A DNA stretch of 64,000 bases from the NCBI GenBank assembly GCA_021800165.1, contig JAJYZF010000013.1:1-64000 (forward strand), given 5' to 3'. The position numbers were made by a program, and so were the translations under genes. The stretch is from Planctomycetota bacterium. Lineage in GTDB: Bacteria; Planctomycetota; Phycisphaerae; WQYP01. Below the pieces are notes generated by a model that saw only the letters and a list, made by a program, of their open reading frames with translations, was not told where the DNA came from and did not search any database. Positions within the stretch are counted from its first letter, which is position 1. Each line of letters begins with the position of its first letter. This document shows, piece after piece, positions 21,101 to 28,643 of this stretch.

Positions 21101-22151
21101 GAATCTGCTGACCAAAAAACCGGTCCCGTACACCTACGCCCGCGGATGGGTGAAGATATCCGCTGTGAAGTTTGCCCCGTTCGGAGTTCAGGCATTCGCG
21201 GTGCAGCGACGAAGTTTGGTTGGCGGCCTGGCTTATTGGTGGCGCGTTAAGCGCGAGTTTTGGAAGTCCTATAAGCCCTCCGCCAAGACGTTGAACATTC
21301 CACCCACGACCGACCAGGCCTTGGCGGTGGACCGGTGGAAATTCTACGCGGATCGCACCGGGGCGGTATCCAAGTCCGCAGCCTGGCGGCAGGCTTCCTT
21401 CAACGACCGGTCGTGGCAGTCGATGTCGCCGGGATTCTGGGGACTCTTGGACCCCAAGCTCCAAGCCTACCAGGGCCTTGGGCTCTACCGGGCCAAGTTG
21501 ACGATTCCAGCGGCGTGGAAAGGCCGGCAAATCGCTTTCTGGCTGTACAGCTTTAACAACCCCATTGTGTACAATTTGGGAAAGTTCTATCTCAACGGCC
21601 ATTTGATTACCACCTACAAAGCCCGCTCCTGGAGCCAGACGCTGGCTTATAACATCACCCGCTGGGTGCACTGGAAATCTCCCAACGAGCTGACCGTACG
21701 GGTAACCGGCGGCAAGAATGGCTCGGGAATCTGCGGTTGCGTGTGGGTGGCACCGCTGCGCCACCTGGTTTTCAAGAAGAATATTTCCAAGGGCTGGACC
21801 GTGTTTGGCAAGAATTATAAGGCCACGGGCCGGCTCGACGGTCCGGCACATGTGACGGCCAAATATTGTCGGCGGCGAGTGCGTATTCCAACGGCCTGGA
21901 AAGGCCGGCAGGTGTATCTGCGGATGCGAACGCCGGTGCAGTGCGTAAGCTGCGTTGTGGTCAACGGACACTTAATCAACTACAACGCTTATCTCCATCC
22001 GTTTGGGCTTATCGCCGAGGTGAATGTGACCCCTTACCTGCGGTTCGGCCAAAGCAATGCGTTGCAATTGTGGGGAAGTTATACGACCATCGGCACTCCG
22101 CGGGCGGGGGAACTCTACCTTCCGCGGGTGGTGATCGGATGTGCCAAATGA
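18126..22151 (+). CDS. large secreted lipoprotein, GH42/GH-A-like with GH2-type sugar-binding domains
   Basis: lipoprotein signal AFSAMLGGC; FRHWLKAVKGYSLQTLGRRWHGSPTYFKSWNQVHVPS; repeated IPAAWKGRQI...FYLNGHLI domains. Confidence 0.6.
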   Translation: MGKSAFSVRAVAVVVVAAFSAMLGGCRRPQASVETATPVAKANGVAAAVGGRRVPARDASDLRGFGKVSATFSAGRAEFVCQSRRKANILQGKLLADMFWDAARKDRIPVVIPQRMRENLTIAKRHILIYVWPPYGAIVVGRVGPKVIAVGADTVAALRRTLTGQHWWRTAGVRFQAGKPYPIYLDFYDLRAFKSYTAAMTSSPSFSLASHWRFIKKFGLGGIAIQAPSWDFDNPAPGVMEWADSDYEVRQAQREHGLIVPSIGGSEMPFWAYDQFTRDMMQSAPTALLGAWCYAGLAGGHYLSWWASPKAYAATKLAFLKQVMRRYRSSPAVGGWQIYGGAPGAENNFHYGTDIYWDYSACGEAGFRHWLKAVKGYSLQTLGRRWHGSPTYFKSWNQVHVPSRMALFGQLNSSCLMVRHWSWQLAETGKTWVPPTSKAGWVKIHLPPAQMETLLPWKTSFYKARFNAAGWLAKNSGKAVYLVVHPMTAWGQKGCGVWLNGRYLGTFKGRTEGSPDRDFDVEVTKSLASGVNRLILLIPGTKRHASYLGSGGKLMAAFFTTHKPQRYPDMGPYLNARWVDLEAWQAYSIHHALVPLLELARREDPNRPMGIAAQTTGGVTNGTVALARRYRLSVQFTGGGPWYYPWNSGMGYVAGFYGTTEPGGTLNATSLSQMTGDVLLDGDGNVDLFQFLDDYEKLQQKTHWFTKNQRLIQLFGKYRRAKPSIVLMRSGRNLALGNSLPWFWDLGRGELQQAGYDNVYATPRMVTQGLCNSYPVVMDAATVFMSRRTVAGLKKYVRQGGTFIAIQCTGRDTYLRPNTWPISALTGFQVVATHPTGNIRFGRALPILANWRGKVFNGTGPGITGSAGIGLKPVAPGSIALAKWANGTVAIGYRKIGKGRVIVLGSSFWRNQAADVGGWWRAPQGLEEEFLHDLFLSLGIRRNALAENPDVWAREMITKNGLQTWLLAYNVAPNSRKATLKFRVSSRPPTVWNLLTKKPVPYTYARGWVKISAVKFAPFGVQAFAVQRRSLVGGLAYWWRVKREFWKSYKPSAKTLNIPPTTDQALAVDRWKFYADRTGAVSKSAAWRQASFNDRSWQSMSPGFWGLLDPKLQAYQGLGLYRAKLTIPAAWKGRQIAFWLYSFNNPIVYNLGKFYLNGHLITTYKARSWSQTLAYNITRWVHWKSPNELTVRVTGGKNGSGICGCVWVAPLRHLVFKKNISKGWTVFGKNYKATGRLDGPAHVTAKYCRRRVRIPTAWKGRQVYLRMRTPVQCVSCVVVNGHLINYNAYLHPFGLIAEVNVTPYLRFGQSNALQLWGSYTTIGTPRAGELYLPRVVIGCAK

Positions 22152-22315
22152 CGCCGATGGTGCCGGATATTCCTCCGTTTTGGGCATTTTCACCAGCCGG
22201 AAAGTGTGAAGTTATTTTTGCCCGGTCCCTTACCACCATGATGAAAGAGAGCGACATCCACGAGCAGGTTGGAACCGGTTGGCAATGATACCGCAATCAA
22301 GAAAGGTTGAAAATA

Positions 22316-23130
22316 ATGATGACGTCGAAGCTGAAAAATTTAATCACGGATGAGGGCGTTTCCATGCTGGATGTATTTTCCGGCCAGTGTCGCCGAACCG
22401 AGCTTCAGCGGCTACGTGAAGAATTTACGCAGTGGTGATTGGTGGTGTTGCCGGGCTTTTTTTCACCGCTGGATTTGGCCGCGGCCCGAGGAGAAATGGA
22501 TGGCTACTTTAAGCCTCTCCGGGAAAAGGCCCGGTCGCTGACCAGCGCGGCCAGCCGCCCGCGCGAAAAAGAATTCGCCTGTGATGTTATCCCATGGGAT
22601 CCGCTGAGGGCAGCCCGGCATTTCAGACGCTCCATCGCCACACCGCCTTGGCCGGGTTCACGCAGGCGGTCTTAGGACCGGGCTTCACGGATCCCGGGAG
22701 CTCGGTGATGTTTTCGGTAGGGGGAGGCCGGGGACAGGCGTGGCATCAAGATTGCCCCAGCGGTGAATCCACCGGCTTTAATTTGAACCGCCTGATTTAT
22801 CCGGAAGATGTCACGCTGGAAGATGGCGGGATTGTGGCGGTTCCGGGCAGTCACAAACTCGGCCGCATTCCACCCGGCGGACATCAGGATCCGATGAGCG
22901 GGGAAGTGTTATTAACACCGGCGGCGGGCACGTTGATTCTCTTGCACGGGCACGTCTACCACCGCGTGACACCGAATTTGAACCAAAGGCCGCGGCTGTC
23001 CGTTAATTTTCGGGCGTTTCCGGTGGGCGTCTCCGCGGATGTCACATGCGTTGGCGTATATCGTAACGGTACGGTTAATTTCTGCGATAAGGCCAAGCAG
23101 CACGACGGCACACCGGCGATGAAGGTCTGA
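22316..23130 (+). pseudogene. phytanoyl-CoA dioxygenase (PhyH)-family gene, frameshifted
   Basis: pieces in different frames: MMTSKLKNLITDEG..., MVVLPGFFSPLDLAAARGEMDGYF..., AWHQDCPSGESTGFNLNRLIY...DGGIVAVPGSHKLG. Confidence 0.7.
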
Positions 23131-23346
23131 TGCGCCCGGCGCATTAGCCGCGTGCCGGTGCCCGCGCCCCGGTTTTTGGCGGACCACCGCCCGGCCCACG
23201 ATATTACCCACCAGAAATACGTAGAAACGCCGTGCAGGCGACTTGCGGCCTTGACCAGTCCTACCCTCCGAGGTTAGAAGAGGTGAAGGCGGCGGCGAGG
23301 TCGGAAGTACCCCGTGAACCGGGGCTGAACCAGGAGTTTTTTTATC

Positions 23347-24528
23347 ATGCTTGAACCCCCTTTTCCTTACCTTTTCAGGGCCTTGCAATCGCGGGCGGTA
23401 ACGCAGGAGAATCCGACGGGAGGCAAGGGCCTTGGCGGTAAGGACCGCGGCAACGGCAATGGCCGCAAGGGTTCGCCCTCGCTGCGGGACATCCAACCGG
23501 GTGAAACCAGAGTCCTCTGCGATATCGAAGGGCCGGGTATGGTGCGCCACCTCTGGTTCGCCCGCCCGCCCAATGCGGCACCCGAATTACTACGCAACCA
23601 TATTCTGCGGATTTATTGGGACGATTGCCCTTACCCGTCGGTGGAAGCTCCGCTGGGAGATTTTTTCGGCGTCGCCCACGGGCGAACCGCCCATTACATG
23701 ACGCCCTACCTCGGGATGCCCGAAGGTCGCGGCTTTCAATGTTATTTTCCGATGCCGTTTGGCGGGCGCTGCCGTATGACCTTCGAGAATGAGTCCACCG
23801 CTCCGGTGGATTCGCTCTTCTACCAGGTGGATTACACCTTGGGCGATGAGATTACCGCGGAAATGGGCCGGTTTCACGCCCGTTTCCGGCGTGAGAACCC
23901 CTGCCCTTCCGGACGGGATTTCACCCTCCTTAAAACCGCGGGTTCGCCGGGAGTGTTTGTCGGGGCGGTGATCGGCGTGAATCCGCGGGGGCCAAACTGG
24001 TGGGGCGAAGGAGAGATGAAGTTTTACCTCGATGGAGACAGTACGTATCCCACCATCTGCGGCACCGGGACGGAGGATTATCTGTGTTCGGGCTGGGGCA
24101 TGTTGCCGCACGAGGCCCTCTACACCGGGGTGAATTATCTCCGGAAAGATCCGCGGACGGGGTGGGATCAATTCGTTTCGTTTTACCGCTTCCATGTGCT
24201 GGATCCCATTTATTTCCAGTCGGACTTGCGGGTGGAGCTCCAGCAGATCGGCGCCCCCAGCGCCGAGTTTCTTCAGAGCCATGGCGTAAAAAAAACCGGC
24301 CACCGGCATGACCCATCCGCTTTGCGCGCCGCATGTGAGAAATACGGCTGGATGGGGCCGCATATCCATCCGGGCATCAGCGACTGGCTTTTTGACCGAG
24401 CCGACGACTACTGCTGCGTGGCATATTGGTACCAAAGGCTTTCCGCCGAGAAGCCGCCGGCGTTTCCATCGCGGCAGTGCCGCACCGCGGGAATCAGCCG
24501 GCAGGCATGGGAGACCACCTTAGAATAG
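23347..24528 (+). CDS. DUF2961 / GH172-family protein
   Basis: IEGPGMVRHLWF, PLGDFFGVAHG, YLDGDSTYPTICGTGTEDYLCSGWG. Confidence 0.85.
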   Translation: MLEPPFPYLFRALQSRAVTQENPTGGKGLGGKDRGNGNGRKGSPSLRDIQPGETRVLCDIEGPGMVRHLWFARPPNAAPELLRNHILRIYWDDCPYPSVEAPLGDFFGVAHGRTAHYMTPYLGMPEGRGFQCYFPMPFGGRCRMTFENESTAPVDSLFYQVDYTLGDEITAEMGRFHARFRRENPCPSGRDFTLLKTAGSPGVFVGAVIGVNPRGPNWWGEGEMKFYLDGDSTYPTICGTGTEDYLCSGWGMLPHEALYTGVNYLRKDPRTGWDQFVSFYRFHVLDPIYFQSDLRVELQQIGAPSAEFLQSHGVKKTGHRHDPSALRAACEKYGWMGPHIHPGISDWLFDRADDYCCVAYWYQRLSAEKPPAFPSRQCRTAGISRQAWETTLE

Positions 24529-24551
24529 TCCACGGCGAGCCGGCAAAATCG

Positions 24552-24778
24552 GTTGCCCAACAAGCAGCACCGGCGGCATTCTCCAAGCCGCCACAGGCCG
24601 GCGCTCGCGGAATCCTCCGCTACGGATGAGGCTTCCGAGCTTGGCGATTTCCCATCCGCGCGCGATCGGCTTGCTCTTAGACCTTTCCCGCCAAGCGATC
24701 TGCATACGACGCATTGACCGCAGCCGTCTGTGCTGCAATCCCCAAAATCCATTGCCCAGCGCAAAGCTGTTGGGCAAC
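24552..24778. repeat. inverted-repeat-bounded segment, possible MITE-like remnant
   Basis: GTTGCCCAACA (24552-24562) and TGTTGGGCAAC (24768-24778), perfect 11-bp inverted repeats. Confidence 0.3.
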
Positions 24779-24959
24779 AACCCCTCATTTTCCTAATGCC
24801 TTGCGCCTGCGCCGCGTGCCGGTTTACGCAGACGAGGCCCCCCCGCTGATCGCTGACCGCTGGCACCGGCGCTGGTGGAGATCGGCAGGCGCGGTGGAAA
24901 ATAACGCCGGTTTTCGCCGCCGGTTTTCCGCCAAATAACGTCAAAATTGAATAAAAGTT

Positions 24960-25030
24960 AAAATCACATCCCATTATTATAAATGCACTTACAGCGTTTT
25001 TAAATTCTTGATCAATTTATTTTCTTGACT
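24960..25030 (+). promoter_or_regulatory. conserved promoter block, twin 2
   Basis: near-identical to 14271-14341. Confidence 0.6.
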
Positions 25031-25055
25031 TTTTAACAGCATGTTAGTTACCATA

Positions 25056-25073
25056 GTAATCACCGGTGGTTAC
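25056..25073 (+). promoter_or_regulatory. putative operator palindrome
   Basis: GTAATCACC|GGTGGTTAC, 8/9 half-site match, CG centre. Confidence 0.5.
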
Positions 25074-25131
25074 TTGTGTCGGTCATTGGATTGACATTAT
25101 GGCTGCCGCAGAATTGGCAAATATGGTAGCC

Positions 25132-26295
25132 ATGGATATGCAAGATTTAATTTCCAACTTCCACCCCCGGCCCGGCTTTTCCCGACGCTCGGAAATGGCG
25201 GCTTACCTACGCGAGCTTATAGTCAGCGGGAAAGTTGCCGCCGGAACCAAACTGCCGCCCACACTGGAACTGGCTAAGGCTTGTGGCAGCCATGCTCCGG
25301 CGGTACAGGCGGCTATGAATGCACTGGTCAAGGAAGGGCTGGTGCTGCGGCTGATGGGGCGGGGCACTTTTGTCCGCGATGCCGCTGGCGATCTGCGCAA
25401 AGTGGCACTATACGTGCCGGGTGGTCGGCGGGTGGCCAACAATTTCGCGGGCCATTTGATGCGGATGTTGGAAGAGCAACTCTCGCTGCGTGGTGTGCGC
25501 AGCGAATCGTGGATCAGCCGCCGATCGGAAACCCTGGCCGAGCAGCCGTGGGAAGAGCTTGTAGCAGCGGCCAAGCGGCGTGAAATTCAGGGCGTCATCG
25601 TGCCTGTGCTGGAGCCGCGGGAGGTACCGTGGCTTATCAAGCTGCCGGTGCCGGTAGCGTTCTTGGCTACGGAGCATCTGCCCAACCGAGTGGAGCTGGC
25701 AGCGTGGAAACCGGCGATGGACAGCGCGCTGGCCCACTTGGCAAGCCAGGGGTGCCGCAGTATCGGGCTGATTACCGTGCTCTCGCGATTGGCCGAAGAT
25801 GTCGGCGGCGACAAGGCGGAATCCGTGAAATTTTTTGAACGGTTTTTCCAATTGGCCAAAGACCATGGCCTCCAAGTGCAAGAGTCGTGGATTCAATCTC
25901 CGCCCGTGGAACTGCCGGAAAAGGCCGCCGCACGCTTCGGCTACGATAGCTTTCACCAATTGTGGAACCAGCCGGAAAAGCCGGAGGCTCTGTACGTGGA
26001 TACCGATGTGGCGGCCCAGGGTGTGCTGATGGCATTGGGCCAGCGGCAGGTGCGGGTGCCGGAGGAACTGCGTTTGGTGTTGCATCGCAATGCGGAGATG
26101 GGGTTGTTTTGCCCTGTCCCAGCCAGCTTTATTGATGTGCACATACAGAAGGTCGCTACCACGCTGGCGGATTTGCTCCAACGCTTACGCCGGGGAGAAA
26201 GCGTGCCGCAACCCATGACGGTGGAGGCCGAATTTGTGCCGGAAAGTGCGGCGGAAGGTGCAAAGGCCCATGCAACACCGGCTCTGGCGGGATGA
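25132..26295 (+). CDS. GntR-type regulator with LacI-like ligand domain (twin 2)
   Basis: DLISNFHPRPGFSRRSEMAAYLRELIVSGKVAAGTKLPP identical to twin 1. Confidence 0.85.
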   Translation: MDMQDLISNFHPRPGFSRRSEMAAYLRELIVSGKVAAGTKLPPTLELAKACGSHAPAVQAAMNALVKEGLVLRLMGRGTFVRDAAGDLRKVALYVPGGRRVANNFAGHLMRMLEEQLSLRGVRSESWISRRSETLAEQPWEELVAAAKRREIQGVIVPVLEPREVPWLIKLPVPVAFLATEHLPNRVELAAWKPAMDSALAHLASQGCRSIGLITVLSRLAEDVGGDKAESVKFFERFFQLAKDHGLQVQESWIQSPPVELPEKAAARFGYDSFHQLWNQPEKPEALYVDTDVAAQGVLMALGQRQVRVPEELRLVLHRNAEMGLFCPVPASFIDVHIQKVATTLADLLQRLRRGESVPQPMTVEAEFVPESAAEGAKAHATPALAG

Positions 26296-26548
26296 GATGG
26301 ATCGCCGGCGATAAGCCCGGCGCGGGCTATGGAAAATGAATTTGCCTTTTTTCGCGGGCCTTTCGGCCTGCGGGGCAGGTTTAAGGTAGCTCCCGATGGT
26401 AGGGACCTGTCCCGAAATCGAACAGGCTTAATTGGCGTTCGGGGCAATTTATAAGGAGGCCATGTTATGGCAGGTAAATTTCAGTTGGGTTCCCGGTCGC
26501 ATGTTGCGGCCAACCGCGGTCCGTCCGGTTTGGCGGATAATCAAAAAC

Positions 26549-26563
26549 GCTCCCAGAGGGAGC
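26549..26563 (+). promoter_or_regulatory. leader hairpin before PEP-CTERM gene (twin 2)
   Basis: GCTCCC-aga-GGGAGC. Confidence 0.6.
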
Positions 26564-26577
26564 AGAAGGAGTTTTTT

Positions 26578-27399
26578 ATGTTACCCTCGTCTCGTTTTAC
26601 TCTTCTGGCCGCCGCGACGGCCGCAACTTTGGCCATGGGTTGTGTAAGCATGGCGTCGGCCACGGTGTTGTGGAGCGATAACTTTTCCGGGGTCACGGCA
26701 ATACAAACGGTGACAATTAATTCCACGTCAACAAACGGAGGCCAAACGTTCCTAACCCCCGCCGGCGACCCCGACCAGTATAATTTTTATGCTGGCGGTG
26801 CGTTGGGTGCGACGGGCGCGACGGACACGACGACGCTATCGGCCGAGCAAAATGCGGTGGGTAGCGATCCAGGACTGGTTTACGCGAACGTTTCAGGTGG
26901 CAACGTTAGCTATGGTGGTTTTAGCATTCTGAACAACTCCCAATCACCCTATATTGGCATCACGCTCTCGGGTTGGACTGCTGGCAACATCACCAGCGCG
27001 ATGGTCTCGTCCCTGGTGTTAACCTTTAACTATACCAGCAGCTTTTCCTCTTCTACAGGCCCGGGCGACTTTTCTGCAAACTTTCAGGATTTAAACGGAA
27101 ACGCTTTCTACGGCGTCGCTCTGACACCGGAAACCTCTGGGACTACCGCCACGGTGTCGATGGCAAATGCCCCGTCGAACTTTGTAAGCGATCTGGTGAC
27201 CAATCTCAATAATCTGACTCCGGAAGATTTGTCACTTTCATTTCAGCCGCCTACCGGGTCGGGGAGCGTCCCCGCAGGCTCAACGTTTGCCGTGTCGGAC
27301 TTGGCGGTAAGCGGGCAGGAAGTTCCTGAACCCACCGCCTTGGGCCTGCTGGTTCTGGCAGGCGCGGCCCTGTTGTTGGGCAAGCGGCGGCGTGCCTGA
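26578..27399 (+). CDS. PEP-CTERM exported protein (twin 2)
   Basis: MLPSSRFTLLAAATAATLAMGCVSMASA; C-terminal EPTALGLLVLAGAALLLGKRRRA. Confidence 0.8.
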   Translation: MLPSSRFTLLAAATAATLAMGCVSMASATVLWSDNFSGVTAIQTVTINSTSTNGGQTFLTPAGDPDQYNFYAGGALGATGATDTTTLSAEQNAVGSDPGLVYANVSGGNVSYGGFSILNNSQSPYIGITLSGWTAGNITSAMVSSLVLTFNYTSSFSSSTGPGDFSANFQDLNGNAFYGVALTPETSGTTATVSMANAPSNFVSDLVTNLNNLTPEDLSLSFQPPTGSGSVPAGSTFAVSDLAVSGQEVPEPTALGLLVLAGAALLLGKRRRA

Positions 27400-27424
27400 G
27401 GCGGACTGGTCAAGTTGGAACAAC

Positions 27425-27463
27425 GGGGAGGGGCCGATAGGCCGCTATCGACCCCCTCCCTTT
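27425..27463 (+). terminator. terminator-like hairpin after PEP-CTERM gene (twin 2)
   Basis: GGGGAGGGGCCGATA...TATCGACCCCCTCCC then TTT. Confidence 0.65.
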
Positions 27464-27494
27464 AACTGGGCCTTATTAGGTAAGGAGTTGGCTT

Positions 27495-28493
27495 ATGGAA
27501 CTTCACATGTCCCTTCTCGCAGATCGACCGCGCCACGGCCAAATCCCAAGCTTTTTCGGGACCAGGCCGCGGCAACATCCCGACCCCCGTCGTGTTGAGA
27601 CATGGATGTCGAAATCCCGATGCTGCGGGAGTGGCCAATCGGGATCTCCCGTCCGGCGGCCCGCAGGCCGCGCACGTCCCGCTCCCGTCTCCCGTCTCCC
27701 GTCTCCCGTCTTGCCGCGAAGCGGCTTCACCCTGGTCGAGCTTTTGGTGGTGATTTTCATCATCAGCGTACTGATTGCTTTGCTGTTGCCGGCCTTGGCT
27801 GGGGCGCGGGCTGCGGCGCTGAATGTCCTGTGCGAAAGCAATCTCAAGCAGACCTGGCTTTCATACGATTATTACGCCAACGACCATCAGGGCTTCATAC
27901 CCCATGGGGCCGATGGCCCACCCGGATCCAGCGGTAATCCCGAGGTCACGCAAGGCTATAATCCCAACGATTTATACAGCGGTCAGGCGGAATACCTGAC
28001 CGGCAGCCGGGATCCCAATCACCTTCCGACGGTTTATCAATGTCCATTGGAAACATTGCTGGATCCGGCGATTGACGGACCTGGCAACGTTTTCGCAGAT
28101 GGCACGGTCCGGTACGCCACCTATTGGCCGAATTACGATTTCTGGCTCAACACCAGCCGGATAGATTATCCGAAAAATAGCTTCGGCTTTGGGCCGTATG
28201 CGGTGCCGGTCGCGGCCGATGAGGCTCCGATGTTAGGCGAGGCGTCCTCAATGGGGGATGACAATTGGGGGAATTCGAACAGCCTGTCGTTTTTCGGGGG
28301 CAATATATATCTTGTGGACTGGACCCCCGGCGCATTTTTTAACTATCATTACAGTGGGGCCTATTCCAACATGGTTTACTTTGACGGCCACGTGGGCCGA
28401 CTTCTCAATGGCACACGCCCCGGGCAGAGCGCAGCGTTCACGCAAACTTGGGATATTGGAATACCTGGTGCGCCCTTGCCGCCATCCCAGTAG
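27495..28493 (+). CDS. type II pseudopilin-like protein with repeat-derived leader (twin 2)
   Basis: [47 protein letters not shown]. Confidence 0.8.
   Translation: MELHMSLLADRPRHGQIPSFFGTRPRQHPDPRRVETWMSKSRCCGSGQSGSPVRRPAGRARPAPVSRLPSPVLPRSGFTLVELLVVIFIISVLIALLLPALAGARAAALNVLCESNLKQTWLSYDYYANDHQGFIPHGADGPPGSSGNPEVTQGYNPNDLYSGQAEYLTGSRDPNHLPTVYQCPLETLLDPAIDGPGNVFADGTVRYATYWPNYDFWLNTSRIDYPKNSFGFGPYAVPVAADEAPMLGEASSMGDDNWGNSNSLSFFGGNIYLVDWTPGAFFNYHYSGAYSNMVYFDGHVGRLLNGTRPGQSAAFTQTWDIGIPGAPLPPSQ
27599..27645 (+). repeat. dispersed hairpin element, copy C
   Basis: GACATGGATGTC GAA ATCCCGAT-g-CTGC-ggga-GTGG-cca-ATCGGGAT. Confidence 0.75.
27682..27709 (+). repeat. (CTCCCGT)x4 heptanucleotide tandem repeat
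   Basis: four exact units, same context as 17131-17158. Confidence 0.9.
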
Positions 28494-28643
28494 TCCATTT
28501 TATGAGATTGCGGTCAGATGCGCTCCCGCAGGTCGGGGCAGTGGCTTCTTGCATCCGACCAATCGCAGGTCAATTAAATCCTAATTATAGCTCTGAGAGA
28601 GCATTCGCCCTGCAAAATCACTTCTTTTAAAGGATAAGGTATA

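Noticed and set aside
19362-21971. Long minus-strand ORFs (421 and 401 aa) opposite the glycosidase-like gene
   Set aside because: Antisense shadow of a well-supported CDS.
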